A stretch of DNA of 64,000 nucleotides from Adenanthera pavonina (taxonomy: Eukaryota > Streptophyta > Magnoliopsida > Fabales > Fabaceae): assembly GCA_026686845.1 (NCBI GenBank), contig JAIVEN010000007.1:32237001-32301000 (forward strand). Reading direction: 5' to 3'. Position 1 is the first letter of the stretch. Each line of letters starts with the position of its first letter. Both the position numbers and the translations under genes were made by a program. Below are positions 47,411 to 60,017 of this stretch, piece by piece. The notes beneath the pieces were generated by a model that worked only from the letters and a program-made list of their open reading frames with translations, searched no databases and was not told where the DNA came from.

Positions 47411-48940
47411 CGACACAGTTCTTGTTGCTTGGATCTAGATTAGATCTGAATCTAAAAGGAGAGAGAATGAGGGCGCGAGAAAGAAATTAGAGAGCAGGAA
47501 GGACGCAGAGGGGCGCCTGGAACCCCTGCCCCTCTTGTTGGATGGGCAGGCTGCCCATGTTCAAATATCTGGTTAGCTTTTTTGCTTGGAAGAAAGATAT
47601 TTTAGAATTTTTATAGTAAAATATTAATAAATAAATAATATAAATTAAAAATTTAGTTAACTTAAATTGAAAATTCAGTTTATAGAAGTACTGAATTTTT
47701 AAATCAAATTTTTAAAAAGAAATATTTCTATATGGAGGTTCTAAAATGTCTTTTTCCTTTTTCCTTTTACTTTCTTTGAAAAATTCCAGATATAGCAGAG
47801 AAATAAGAAATTTTTAAAAAACTAACCCAATTCACCTAATTTTCAAACACTATTAAGAATTATAATTAAAATTAAAATAAATAAATAAAAGAATGAAAAT
47901 TCTTTTCTTGTGTAAGTGATATATTAATAACTAATATAACTTTATTTACAAGTGATAATAATGTATTTATAAGTAATATAGATTCATTTACAAGTAATAT
48001 GATTATGACTTATAAATGAATATGTGTGACTTGTAAATAAACGCATGTCAATTATAAATGCACTATTATTATTTTTAAATCAGCATGTATCACTTGTAAA
48101 TAAGTCATTTATATAATAAAGATATTTTTATTTTTTACCTTTTAATTTTTATTTTAATTATAAATCTTGATAGTTTTAAAAAATTACCATAAATCAAGAT
48201 TACTTTTCTAAAATATCTTATTTTCTTAATATTTATTTAAAAATTATCCTTTGCTTTTTCCCAAAACGTCTCTGGTCACTTGACTATTACCTTCTCCTCT
48301 TTCCCTTATTTTTACATTTTGCTTTCTTTCCTTTTGTTCTTTTTTACTTTTTTTTTTATTTTTGCAAAATTCCTTCATCAACATTTTTTTTAAATTTTGG
48401 AAAAACTGCTCTTTTATCTATCCACATGCACATATTTTCAATCATACGTAATTTAATCTTAAATTTCTGTAATTACAATACCAAAAAAAAAATACATGTA
48501 TATTTAATATTAATAATTAAATAATTAATTCAATCTCATATTAAATTTTTATTACTATTCGAGTATTAATTATTATCATAATTAATCATGCATTATCTAA
48601 ATACTTTCAACAATAAGCATAAGCTGAAAACCATCCAAATCAACATATTCACAGTGCCAATAGAATTTTGCCCTAGTGAAGCTACAAAGCTTTTCAAAAT
48701 GAGATCAATTTATCTATACGGCATAGAAAATAGGAGGAAGCACGTTAAACTAAAATTAGAAAAATTAATTTAAATAATATATATTGAAAGTTTTAAAATA
48801 ATAAAATATTAATCATCATAATAAATTTTAATAGAAAAATAATAGAAAATTAATTTGAAAGATTAAATTAATTTGTTTAATTATTGAGATTTAAATACAA
48901 ATATTTTTATTTAGTATTGTAATTATAGAAATTTAATTTA
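47411..48940. other. intergenic, no gene seen
   Basis: Begins with a short GC-rich patch (47470-47560), then AT-rich DNA. Around 47935-48115 an ATTTACAAGTNATA-like unit recurs several times on both strands, an irregular low-copy repeat. No coding sequence recognised. Confidence 0.5.
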
Positions 48941-49213
48941 CTCCCTCATACCCATTTTATTTGTTGTTTTGAAATATTTCACATAAATTAATAAAATTAT
49001 TAAATAATCTAAATTACAGTAAAATTTAATGATATTTTATCAAAATATTCTTAACTTAAATACTAAATAATAACTTGTATTTTATCTAGTATTATTTTTA
49101 ATAATGGATAAAATAGTAAAAAATAATTAATATTTTATTGGTAATATAAAATAACAGATAAATTAGGAAATTTAAAATTTTTTTAAAATAACATAAAAAA
49201 TGAGATGGAGAAA
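48941..49213. mobile_element. Stowaway-like MITE
   Basis: Left CTCCCTCATACCCATTTTAT and, inverted at the right, TTTCTCCATCTCATTTTTTA. A TA precedes the left end, and the subterminal TTGTTTTGAAATATTT/TTATTTTAAAAAAATT blocks are paired. About 273 bp. Confidence 0.75.
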
Positions 49214-49536
49214 ATAATTAATAAGATTAAGTTACAAATGATTGAAAAACATATGGATACGTAGAAGAGTAGTTTTGTAAAAATAAAAAACAATGGCAAT
49301 GGAAGAATTTAAAAAACACCACAAAAGAACGAGAATAAGGAGAGAAGAGGTAAAATGAGGGAGGGAATGAAGTACCGAAAGTGACAACGGAAGCATCGCA
49401 TGATGGAAACGTAAATTGACGGGAAAAAAAAGCAAAAATAAAAAACCGAAGAGAAAAAAAAATGCAAAAGAATAAGAAACGGGGGATGCATCTATTGGTC
49501 TCAATCAAAAGATGTGCAGCTGCCCATCCCCAAGAT

Positions 49537-51434
49537 CAGGGGTGAAAATAGAGAAGGTTAAGTTAGATTTTAGTGTATGAGTTTGACTTGAATTATAAGC
49601 TTATATAAGGTTTTATTGTAAGCTCAAGTCTAAACTTTTTAAGTATCTGACTTGACATAAAACTTATTTAAAAGCATACTAAAAATAAAATAAAAAGAAA
49701 TCAACTTTAATTAAAAAAATTAAGAGCTTCAAATTTTAAACTTAGTCATCAAATGCATAGTTGAAATATATTTATCTTATAATCTATATATTTTAGCAAT
49801 CCATAATGGAAAAGAAATTACCCTTGTTTTTATAAACTCTACTCACCTCTATTCCCTTATGAAATAGTTGATATAAGACTTTTCACATATTAACATATAT
49901 TAAATATTAATTTAAATAAGTCTAATGTAACAACCCTTATTACATTATCCCTAACTTGGTCCTTAACTAACCGAGTGTAATTGGCATTGTGTGTAGAACT
50001 GGATGAAACATGATCAAGGAAGAATCAACGCGGAGGAAAAAGAGCTTCACGCTGCGGTGAGAAACAAGGCTACCGCGGCGAGCGAGCTACATATTTGGAG
50101 ATGTTTTTTGGCTGGAAGCACCGGCGCCTCAGCGGACTTATTTGGAGCCGCGGCGAATGGGGGTAATTTTGTATAAACCGAGATCATTTCAGTCGGATAG
50201 AAAAGAAAGAAACAGAGGGAGTGATGAAGAAGCTGTGCTAGGGTTCGAATAATCTGGACATTGGGAGTGATTTTTAGCCTCTTGAAGCTTGGATTATCGT
50301 TGGTAAGTGATCCCTACTCCTTCCTATCCATTTTCTTCGGTTTTGAGTTGAGATTTTTCTATTATATGTTGGGATTTTCGGTTTTGACTGAAATTCACCG
50401 ATTATAATGGATGAAATGAGATTAATGGAGTGCGATTTGGTGTTTATGTTGCTTGGATTTGAGTTTTGGAAGGAGTATGCATGATTTGAGCTTAATCTTA
50501 GATTGATATTATGTGTGGAAGTGTGAATTCCGAAGTATATATGGTTGAGTAGTGTTTGGATGGCCTCTAGGAGTCTAATGATGCATGAAAGTGGTGTTGG
50601 AATCTTGGGTTAGGCCTAAAGGGGTTAAATTATGAAATTTGTGTATTTGGACTGTATGCTTGTTGAAGTATTATGATAATGTGAAGGTTGTTTGGTTGAC
50701 CGAAAGGGGTTCAATTGTGCTGGATAACTCGAGAAGCTCATGGAATCGCATGTATGTGGAATTGGCAACTTGAGGTAATCAGGTATTTGTATTATTGTAT
50801 TGTATATTATGATATATGTGTGTGTGTGTGTATATGCATGTTTCCTTTCATAGCACGATATGGATATGTGTGTGTATGGTTTATCTTTATATCATGATAT
50901 ACACACAACTAGACACATAGTGTTTGATGATTATGACGATGATAATAATGATGTGACATTACATGATGCATGCATGACATTGTGAAACATGATGATGATG
51001 ATTACATGATGATATGATATGAGCATTACCATATGATATTGTGAGATTGTGATATATGGTGGATTGGGTAGTGATGATAATATGATATACGATGATATGA
51101 TATATGATTAGGGAGGATAAGCATGGGATTTCTATGGCTAAATTGCCTCTTATGGCCAGGAGGGAAAGGCACACAGTTGACTGCACCTTCCTTAGATTGC
51201 TATCAATTTGTGGTAGGAAACGGGAAGGAGAACCCCAATCCAAACATTAGTGTTACCTTTGGCTGGATGTACTAATGGGAGGTGAGCTTGGTGGTGTTCT
51301 AGAATCAGTCTTCACCGACTGTTGGAAGGGAATTACCTATAGAAAATGTCTTGTTATGATAACAACTCGTGGTTCTAATTGTGTGCGAGGGAGACATGCA
51401 TTCTATTTTATATTGCATTCATGAGATTATGAGT

Positions 51435-51472
<38 letters not shown>

Positions 51473-52595
51473 GTTATCTCCGATTACTGAGACTTTGTCT
51501 CATACCTCTTTCCCATGAGCTAACATTTCAGGTGAAGGTTCTGACATTAGTCCGGAGAAGGCAAGGGAGTAGCATACGGATGTGGGAATATCTAAGTTTG
51601 GTGTTGTCTATGTATGTTGTACTAAGTAAGATAGTTTGTAATTGACAAGAGATTCTAAACTTTTGTAATGTTGATGTTGGTATTATATGGATGCAGATTT
51701 GTGTTAAGTATGTTGTATCGTTACGCATGTGTGGTTCAGGGTGTTAAAGTGTCAATGTGTTCGTGTAAGTAAGCCCAAAGGTGGAATTGGGTATTGTTGG
51801 TGTGTTTTGGGCCTATTGTCCATTATGTCCATTTGGGTCCAAGAGGGGTCAAATCTTAGAGGAGTGGTTCCTTTGAGGTGAAACCTCTTTGGAGAAGTTG
51901 GTTAAGTGGTTTAGGACCTGTGTGAATGGTCCCAAATAATTAGGTTGCCTTAGTGGCAAAAATGAGAATTGTAAGTTGTGAGTTTTGGTCAAAAAGTGGC
52001 CAAAATATTGTTAAGTGTCCAAAATCTCCATACGGAGATGGATTGACGTGAAATTGGTGCCTATGGATAGATTAGGATAAGATAGGCTTGTAGGAGTTAG
52101 AATCAGGTCAATTGGAGGTCGAAGCATAAAGTTATGTGCATCGGAAGTTCACTCTAAAAGTTGAACTTTTGCTGATATGGTATTAGTAAGAGGGTGCCAT
52201 TACGCTAGAAAAGTAGGCCGCGGTGCTAATGAAATAGAGGGCACCAAAGCCGTGGCAATACTGTAGCGGCTGCGACTCTAGCCCAATTTCTAGTATCCTT
52301 TGGCTTTTCTTCCACTGCCTTGATAATTAGAAAGTAAATGTGAGATGTTTGAGCTGTGTTTGGTCAATTTTTTAAGAATTTGGTCAAGTCTGTAGATGTT
52401 TGGGTGTAAGGTGTTACATTTAACCTAAGAGCTTTTAGACTAGACTTTATTTAAATAGGTTGAGACAATTTAAATAAATAGGTTTGACTGTAGGTTTGAA
52501 CCTAATCTATTTAACTAAATATGCCGGGACATGTGAGGCTTTATATAGGTTAGGTTGTAAGCCTTTGATAGAAGTCTGGTTTATTTCCACTCTTA
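49537..52595. mobile_element. hAT-like MITE interrupted by a gypsy solo LTR
   Basis: Ends CAGGGGTGAAAATAGA (49537) and, inverted, TAAGAGTGGAAATAAA (52595) are hAT-type inverted repeats that differ mainly by C/T and G/A. The flanks CCCAAGAT (49529-49536) and CTCAAGAT (52596-52603) are an 8-bp target duplication with one C/T mismatch; 8 bp is diagnostic of hAT transposition. Without the LTR (49926-52418) and its 5-bp duplication the element is about 560 bp. It has no coding capacity. Confidence 0.72.
49926..52418 (+). repeat. solo LTR of a Del/Tekay-type gypsy element (2493 bp)
   Basis: Starts TGTAACAACCC and ends GTGTTACA, with inverted TGTAAC termini. It is homologous along its length to the LTR at 60018-62437 in the opposite orientation, including a TG microsatellite (51443-51472). 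Flanks TCTAA (49921-49925) and TTTAA (52419-52423) form a probable 5-bp target duplication with one C/T difference. No internal region follows, so it is a solo LTR left by unequal recombination. Confidence 0.85.
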
Positions 52596-52603
52596 CTCAA
52601 GAT

Positions 52604-55600
52604 GGGTAGGGAATTTAGGCCTAGGCGGAGGATCGGAGCTGGGGAGAGAGAGAGGTAAGGAAGAAAGAGGCACCTAAAGTGAAAAAGTAATAAGTGGCTA
52701 GATTGATTTTTCATAGAAAGAAGGGAGAGAGAATGGTAGGAAGAATAGGGACAATTGGATTTTGTTTAATCAATGGTTGCGTATTGATCTTTAAAGCGTT
52801 CTGAATCCATTACTCAAGCCATTTCTTGAGGCAAATCTTTATCCTCCTTGTAATCTAAATCTTCCTCATTACTTATTCCACTAATATTTTCTCTACTACT
52901 TGTTCCACTCATTTGCAACCTCATTCTTTTTTTCAAAAAATATTGCAAATCTTGAATTGTGGGGAGGACTAAGATTTAGCAAGAAAGATGACTTAAAAGA
53001 TTTGACAGAAAAGAATTCAGATCCGCCAATCCATGGCTTGCATTATTTTTTTATATGTGGGTTTTAAGACTATATAATTCGCTGTTCTTGCCAACAAAGA
53101 CTAACTCTTCGTTGGCGATTCTGAAAAGAATCACCAGCTACAACAATAGTGGGCGGTTGTTTTACAACCACCAACAAAGGATTAGTTTTTATTCACAATT
53201 AATTTTTTAAGAATAGCTAACAAAGTCTTTTGCCCATTTACCACCTCACTTTTTATTAATAGTTCGCCATAGCCACCAATATACTAGCGCCAATGGCGTA
53301 GTGATAAAAAATAGTGAACCTAAAATCCATCAAAATAAACTTTGCCCTCACAGCTAATGTAATAGCATCAAATGAGAAAGGTTGTCTTATCTACTGTGCG
53401 GGCATGGGCCAAGTTTTATTAGTTATACTATTTGAAACGCCAAATGATCACTAAGCAAATAACGTCCCAGAACAAATAAACTAAAAAAAAAAAAACTAAA
53501 ATAAAGTACTAAAAATAAATTTAAAATTTGATTTTCATTTGAAATATGATAGTAAAGTTATCTTTACTTAATTCAAGTTCAAAGAATCTTACCTTAATAT
53601 ATATCACTGAAGAAACATTCTTTCCTTGGAATCCTTTCTCCAAGCAACACATGAGCATGAATCAAGAACTAATAACCACTTACGGCAGCAATTACACCAG
53701 ACTCAAGAATTTCTCAAATCTCTAGTTCAACAAAAAACTTAAAGAGGTAAGAAATAAGGTAACATTTCTATCTATGTGCATGTAAAAAAAAAAAAGATAT
53801 TTCCAACAACAGAGGTGAGATTACCTAGAAATTAAGACAAATTCTAAAAGCTTCAAATTCTGGTAGCCATCCATGAAATTCTCTCCCCTGTTTACCGATG
53901 CGAAAATAACAAAACTTTCAGCCTTGAGAAACCATGCACTGATAGCAATGGAGAAAGAAGTTTCCAGGGTGCTTGAAATTGAAATGAGGAAGGAAATGAG
54001 GGAGAGGAAACCAGTCTCTTACATAAGTTTGATAATTTAGCTGAAGAACACCATTCAAGTGGAAGAATTACAAAAGGGAGCAAGGCCGAGGCACTAGACG
54101 ACCCGAAGAACACATCACATGAAAGAGGAGAAGGAAGATGAATGAATTCAACAACCATAAGTTTGATAATTTCGAGAATCTTCTGTTTTTCTCTCCCATA
54201 AGTGTCGTGCTTCCCAATTTCTTTTGAGGGAGGAGGGTCTTAATTGTTAAATGACTAAAGAACCAATTAGCACAAAGTGGAAAAAAGAAGGGCATTTTGG
54301 GCACTCGATAGAATAGCAAACAAAAAGAAACTCCTATGCCACATATCTTCCAACAATCTCAAATTTCACATTTGCTACAAGACTTACCAATTTAAATTTT
54401 TTATCTTAAGGTATTTAATTATAATTAAATCAAATGTTTATATGCATATGTTGTTGTTTTTATTTTCCTTTTTAATATAGATAAGAAAATTAAAGTTAAG
54501 AATTTTTTTGGGTAAAAATTAAAGATTAGTCATACGTATATGAGCATCTGGTTTATTTGGTATCTTTTAGGTTCGTGGGATATATGTATTGCTCGTCCGA
54601 AATCTGTACACACACATCAAGTAAAAAATTATAAAAATTCAATATTTCTCTAAGAAGTCGTGCGGCCGTGAGTTTGGACGTTTAGGACTCACAAATCAAT
54701 TTGCTTCCACTGCTACTAATTATAAGGTTTCATTTAAAATTTTTTTATAGTACTTATATAAGGTATCATATAATATTAAGAAAAAAATATATTTTTTTTT
54801 GTCTCTCATTATTTACTTGTTGGCTTCATAAATTATAATATGAAGGAAAGCTTGATTGATGTTTAAGCAATATCCATAGTCTTTGTATTAATTGTTTTGA
54901 CATATTTTCCTATTTAAATGATTGATAGCATTAGTTAATGAACATTGTGTTATTTTAATTAATAGAAGTAAAAAGAGAATAATGTTTGTCTTTTTTTTTT
55001 GAGGAATTTAAAAATATAATTAATTTTCTTAATTTGCGTGAAGTAGTTATAAGTGTTTTATAAAAAAGATGAAAGGAAGTATGTTCTTGTTTATCTTTTA
55101 TACTTTCATGCTTATTCCTTAATGTTTCAATTTTTATTTTGGCTTCTTCAAGTCTAGTGAGTGTTAGTTTATTAGATCATGTTAAATGAATTCTTCGTGA
55201 GACGACATCCCTTAATTACTCTTCTGATATTCGAATATTTTAATGAACAATATATATATATATATATATTAATAACCTACAAATCAATTAAACCATGTTA
55301 AAGGTGAGTAATGTAGAGCAATTTAAAATTGACTAACCCGCAAAGTTAAGGAAACTAGCTGGATCAATCAATCAGACGTTGCTTAAATTAAAGTCATGGC
55401 TAGGAAGAATATATATATATGATTAATATAAGTCCATTTGGTCACCAAACTAAGGGATTAAATTAATTTAAAACGGCATCTTAGCTTTACTTAGTAAGTG
55501 ATGCGTTCGAATCGGCATCCATGAATTAGAAATTAATTTAGGAACGGTAACCCATGTAAACACACTTTGACTAAACCATTAAAATGAATTTTTTCCCTTG

Positions 55601-55800
55601 TTTTTAAAAATGAAGGAATAAAAAAAATCTAAATATATATTTAAGTTTTAAAAAAATTTTCTATTTTTAATTTTTAGAATAATTGGTAAAAATTCGTAAT
55701 CAATCAATTTTTTATTCTTTTATTTCCAAAAACAAAAAAATGTTTATTAGAATAATAATCAAACAAACACTATATATCGAGGTTGTAATCACCACAAATA
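52604..55800. other. intergenic, no gene seen
   Basis: 53090-53330 has repeated ACCAACAAAGNCTAACTC-type blocks in both orientations, probably a non-autonomous transposon relic also sampled at 46640-46710. 53880-54320 is less AT-rich and has overlapping minus-strand ORFs of 80-90 codons that I cannot link to any family. 54480-55800 is AT-rich, with a TA microsatellite at about 55251-55269. Confidence 0.5.
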
Positions 55801-55802
55801 AA

Positions 55803-56065
55803 CTCCCTCTTGTCCTATATAAAACCTTTTTAACCGAATCATGCGGAGTAAGGATGATAATTAAAGTTGGTTAATTATCTTAATTTCTCTAGCAATTATA
55901 ATATTTTTTCAAAACTACTCTTATTTAATCTCTTTCTATCTCTGTTGGGGATACATTAAATGTGAGCATTTTGTTAGAAATGCATAACAAATACTGCCTT
56001 ATATACTGTAATGGATTTATATTTAGAATTAAGATAAAAGATCTTATATTTAGGACTAGATGAAA
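55803..56065. mobile_element. Stowaway-like MITE
   Basis: Left CTCCCTCTTGTCCTATATAA and, inverted at the right, TTTCATCTAGTCCTAAATAT. AT-rich, about 263 bp; flanking TA on the left. Confidence 0.65.
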
Positions 56066-56450
56066 TAATGTTTATTGCCTTTCGAATTGGAGTTACACAA
56101 AAGTAATTTTATATGAAATTGATTTTGATTTAAAATGAGTTTAGTTAATCGTTATTTCTGTTTGGAAATAATTTTCCTATTTTGAGAGTTGTAAAATCTA
56201 CATATTTATTTTTAAGAACTATTGTAAAATTAAATTTTATAAAGTAGCCACTTAGATCATTGCTTAAAATAGAAAGAGTAGGTAACTCCTAAAAATGGTT
56301 TTCTATTCATATTTTGGAAAAGATTTCTATTCATTCTAAAATTTGATTATAAGTCTCACACTCAACATGTTTGTGGAGGAAATTTCCTAAGCCTCAATGA
56401 GTCTATTTTGCAGTGTAGCTTTAAATGGAATCCAAGATTAGAGAAAAATG

Positions 56451-56852
56451 TGTAACAACTCTCAGTATACTCTCCTGAATTTAGTCTTGAACTAATGAGA
56501 AGTATAACTAGTGTGGTGTGCAGGATCAGAGGATCAGGAAGGTGGAGGAACAAAAAGAAGACACAAGCACTCCATGAAGTGGCGAGAAGCAGAGTCGTCA
56601 CAGTGAGAAGTATAACGACCCTCATGACATTTGTTTTGACATTGTGTGCAGAACCGGAGGAAACAGGACGGAGGGAGGTTCAAGTAGAGCAGAAATGAGC
56701 TCCACGCTGCGGCGAGGTGCAGGGCTGTCACGGCGAGAGCGAGTTCCAGTGGCTTTTTTTTTTGCTAAATGTGGTGGTGCCGCAGCGAGCTATCCTAGAG
56801 CCGCTGCGGGAGTCGAGTTTCTGGCTTAAATTATAAATATTTCAGTCGGTCG
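56451..56852 (+). repeat. two tandem 5' fragments of the gypsy LTR
   Basis: 56451-56604 starts TGTAACAACTCTC and resembles the first about 150 bases of the solo LTR. It is followed at about 56605 by a second LTR start (TATAACGACCCTCATGAC) that continues to TTTCAGTCGGTCGGATG at 56852, matching the solo LTR up to about 50205. Both point rightward and end where the leftward gypsy pol begins, so this is a rearranged junction. Confidence 0.7.
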
Positions 56853-57443
56853 GATGTAGTCCACCAGGAATTCAACCCAACGCCTTTGCCTCATGTTCAA
56901 TTTTTTTTTATCAAAGAAATACTTCAAACTCTTGTGATCACTGAACACCTCAAATTGAATGCCATAGAGATAATGCCTCTACAATTTCAAGGCAAACACA
57001 ACAGCCGCTAGTTCAAGGTCATGAGTAGGATAGTTCTCCTCATGAGGCCTTAACTGCCTTGAAGCATATGCCATAACTCTACCTTGCTGCATCAATACAC
57101 ATCCTAGACCCTTTTTAGAGGCGTCAGTGTAAACAGTGAACGACTTTGATGGGTTAGGGATAATGAGCACTGGGGTGGACGTCAGATAAACCTTCAGCTC
57201 TTGGAATACTCTCTCACACTTATCATCCCAAATGAAAGATCGATCCTTATGAGTAGGTCTAGTCAATGTCATAACAAGCTGAGAGAATCCCTTAGTGAAC
57301 CTTCGATAGTATCCAGCCATTCCCAGAAAACTCCAAATTTTAGTCACCATTTGCGGTCTCTCCCAATTCAACACCGCATCAACCTTACTAGGTCTACTGC
57401 CACTCCTTCTGCAGAAATCACATGACCCAAAAATTTTCACCTA
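56853..57443 (-). pseudogene. gypsy RNase H region, truncated
   Basis: After a TAG at 57441-57443 the frame gives the RT thumb (FLGMAGYYRRFTKGF) and RNase H with VYTDASKKGLGCVL (around 57100-57145), ENYPTHDLELAAVV and, after a short interruption, VFSDHKSLKYF. The match ends at WVEFLVDY (56853-56880), where the sequence turns into LTR in the opposite orientation. Confidence 0.82.
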
Positions 57444-58193
57444 CTGTAACCAAAGCTCACACTTACTGAGCTTGGCATACAGTTAGTGATTCCGCAATAC
57501 TTGTAACACAATCCGAAGATGGAGCGCATGCTCTTCTTCACTCTTGGAGTAGATTAGAATGTCATCAATGAAAACCACAATAAATTTATCCAAATACAGC
57601 TGAAACACCCTGTTCATATGATCAATGAAGATTGTCGGGGCATTGGTCAACCCGAATGGCATCACGAGAAATTCATAATGTCCATATCGAGTTCAAAATG
57701 CCATTTTAGGCACATCTTCAGCATGCACTCACAATTGATGGTATCCTAACCTCAAATCGATTTTAGAGAATATAGAGGCACCTGCCAACTGATCAATCAA
57801 GTTTTCAATCCTAGGCAAAGGATATTTATTCTTGATCGTCACTCGGTTCAGCTTCCTGTAATCAATGTACAATCTGAGGCTACCATCCTTCTTCTTGACA
57901 AACAACACTAGAGCTCCCCAAGGCGAGACACTAGGTCTGATAAAACCTCTTTTCAACAAATCCTCAATCTGCTTCTTCAGTTCCTTCAATTTAGATGGTG
58001 TCATTCGATATGGAGCCTTCGAAATAGGACTTGTCCCGGGCACCAAATTGATGGAAAACTCCAGTTCTCGTGGTGGTGGCAAACTGGTAATCTCCTCTGG
58101 AAACACATTAGGGAATTTGTTCACAACTAGATATCTTTTGACACCTCCTTTCATATCCACATTCACAGAGAAGAAAACCAGAAACCTTTAACA
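57444..58193 (-). pseudogene. gypsy reverse transcriptase region
   Basis: Shows LVPGTSPISKAPYRM (around 58000-58045), GFIRPSVSPWGA (57920-57955), IDYRKLNRV (57840-57870), FSKIDLRLGYHQL (57732-57770) and the catalytic FIDDILIYS (57545-57575). In-frame stops are at 57729-57731 (TGA), 57693-57695 (TGA) and 57483-57485 (TAA). Each is one C-to-T step from the codon expected in the family. Confidence 0.85.
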
Positions 58194-58559
58194 TCATTTC
58201 CTCAGATACCTTTCAGTTTGGGCAAAGGACAAACAAACATTCTCATCCCCTTCAATACTAGGGATATTCATAGCTAAAGACACAGTCTTCCGAGCACAGT
58301 CGAGAATAGCATTATTCACCTCCAACCATTCCATCCCAATTATCACATCAATCTCTTGCAACGGCAAACAGATTAGATCCAGGGTAGTGCTTCGGTGTTC
58401 AAAATGAACCACACAATTCAGACAAGCTTGAGCAGTTCTTATTGAAACTCCCATGGGTGTGGACACTGATAACTCAAAAGGCAACCCCATTGTCACAATA
58501 CCCGATCTCCAAGCACAATCAAAACAAATGAAGGAATACGATGCACCTGAGTCAAACAA
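58194..58559 (-). pseudogene. gypsy aspartic protease region
   Basis: FDSGASYSF active-site motif (58530-58557) followed by DVIIGMEWLE (around 58310-58350), the second protease signature of chromoviruses. It closes with TGA at 58194-58196, in the same frame as the RT part. Confidence 0.82.
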
Positions 58560-59873
58560 AACATGAATGAGTAACCATTGAGTTTAAGTTTACCTCTAAT
58601 CAAATTAGGCGCTGCATCCGCTTCTTGTCGGGTGATGGCAAAAACACGTTCGGGCATTGTGGGTCTCCTCATCACTTCATCACGCCTTGACTCCCGACAA
58701 TTCCGTGACATATAACCCAGTCTCCTACAATTATAACAAATCAAGCACGGACGGTCACCATGACTAAACTCACATTGTGTGCATGGATTTGATGTACTAC
58801 CTGAACTATACTGAGATGGAGTGGAGTCCCTTCCTGCATACTCACTTTGACTGGAACTCCCCTGTTCAAAGCCTCCTCGATAAAAGGGTCCTCTGCCAAA
58901 CCGACCTCTGTTGGACTGATTCCGACCAAACCTGCCTTTATGTCTACCATGACGGCCTCTATTATGGCGACCTCTTCCTCCGCTAGAACCTGTACTATCA
59001 CTGCTGCTACCACTACCCAAACCACTTCCTTTACTGATTCCTCCTGTAGGTCCTAAGTGAGAAAAGGCCCAAATCATAGAATTTCTTCTATGCTCCTCAG
59101 CCTCCTTCATCTGTCTGTATAGGGCACGTATCTTCACACAAGTCCTCAAAGGACACAAACTCCACCACGGATAGCGGCTCCTTAATCTTTGGATGGGCTT
59201 CCTCAAATAGCCTCTGAGCCATCCACCTATCGTCAGGGTAATTATTCAGATAAGTGGAATATTTCTCTAAGTCCAGGAACTGATCAATATAGTCATCTGC
59301 CGATAGATTCCCTTGTTGAAAAGTTAGGAACTCAGCCTCCTTTTGTATCATTAAGGCTAGAGGGACGTAATGTGCAAAGAATCGTTCCTTAAACTGATCC
59401 CAATTCATAGGAGGATTCATCGCTTCAACATTCAGGAGAACACTCCTCCACCAACGCTTGGCCTTCTTCTCAAGCTTAAATACCGCCAATTGCACCCTTT
59501 GCTCTGAGGTGCAATCCATCATACTGAAGATATTCTCCAATTATTCTATCCAAACTTCTGCCTGTGAAACATCCATGGTACCTTCAAAAGCTGGAGGATT
59601 GAACTTCTGAAAGTCCTTCAACTATGAAGAGATACCACTTCTTCCAACTCTTGGGGCTCTCTCAGGCTCCACCACATTTTCATCCTCTCCTGTATTCAGA
59701 TCCACAAACATACTGGCCTCTTCATTCACTTCATCCTGCTCTTGCTTATCCATTCGCTCTTACAACCTGTTCAACGTCTCCCCTTGAGTATTCACTTGAT
59801 TATTGAGGCCAGCCAGCATCTCATGCATTTGCCTCATGAGATCACTATTACTCGGTCTTCTTCTTCGAGACAT
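58560..59873 (-). pseudogene. gypsy gag remnant
   Basis: Starts at ATG 59873 with a basic N-terminus (MSRRRRPSNSD). The capsid region has KLEKKAKRWWRSV and WDQFKERFFAHYVP (around 59385-59480). A Gly/Arg/Ser-rich linker and a zinc knuckle CYNCRRLGYMSRNC (around 58695-58740) follow, in which the expected His is Tyr. Several in-frame stops lie between 59530 and 59770. The frame shifts near 59150 and returns near 58560, where the protease begins. Confidence 0.82.
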
Positions 59874-60002
59874 TCTTCCTACACACAAGCTACAATACAT
59901 TCAATTATATGGTTCTAGACTAGCATTGCAGTGGGAATATAGTCTATGTATTAAAATTGTGCTAAGTAGTACTCCAAGCAGAAACAATGGCCTAAAACCA
60001 TT

Positions 60003-60014
60003 GCTCTGATACCA
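60003..60014 (-). promoter_or_regulatory. gypsy primer-binding site (initiator tRNA-Met)
   Basis: Minus-strand TGGTATCAGAGC, a perfect match to the initiator tRNA-Met 3' complement, three bases inside the LTR end (TGTTACA at 60018-60024). Confidence 0.92.
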
Positions 60015-60017
60015 AAA

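Noticed and set aside
50810..50835. Short TG/TA runs and other microsatellites as functional sites.
   Set aside because: Ordinary simple repeats inside or near LTRs with no linked gene feature.
53892..54319. Overlapping minus-strand frames of 80-90 codons in a less AT-rich patch.
   Set aside because: No recognisable domain, overlapping frames and no convincing start context.
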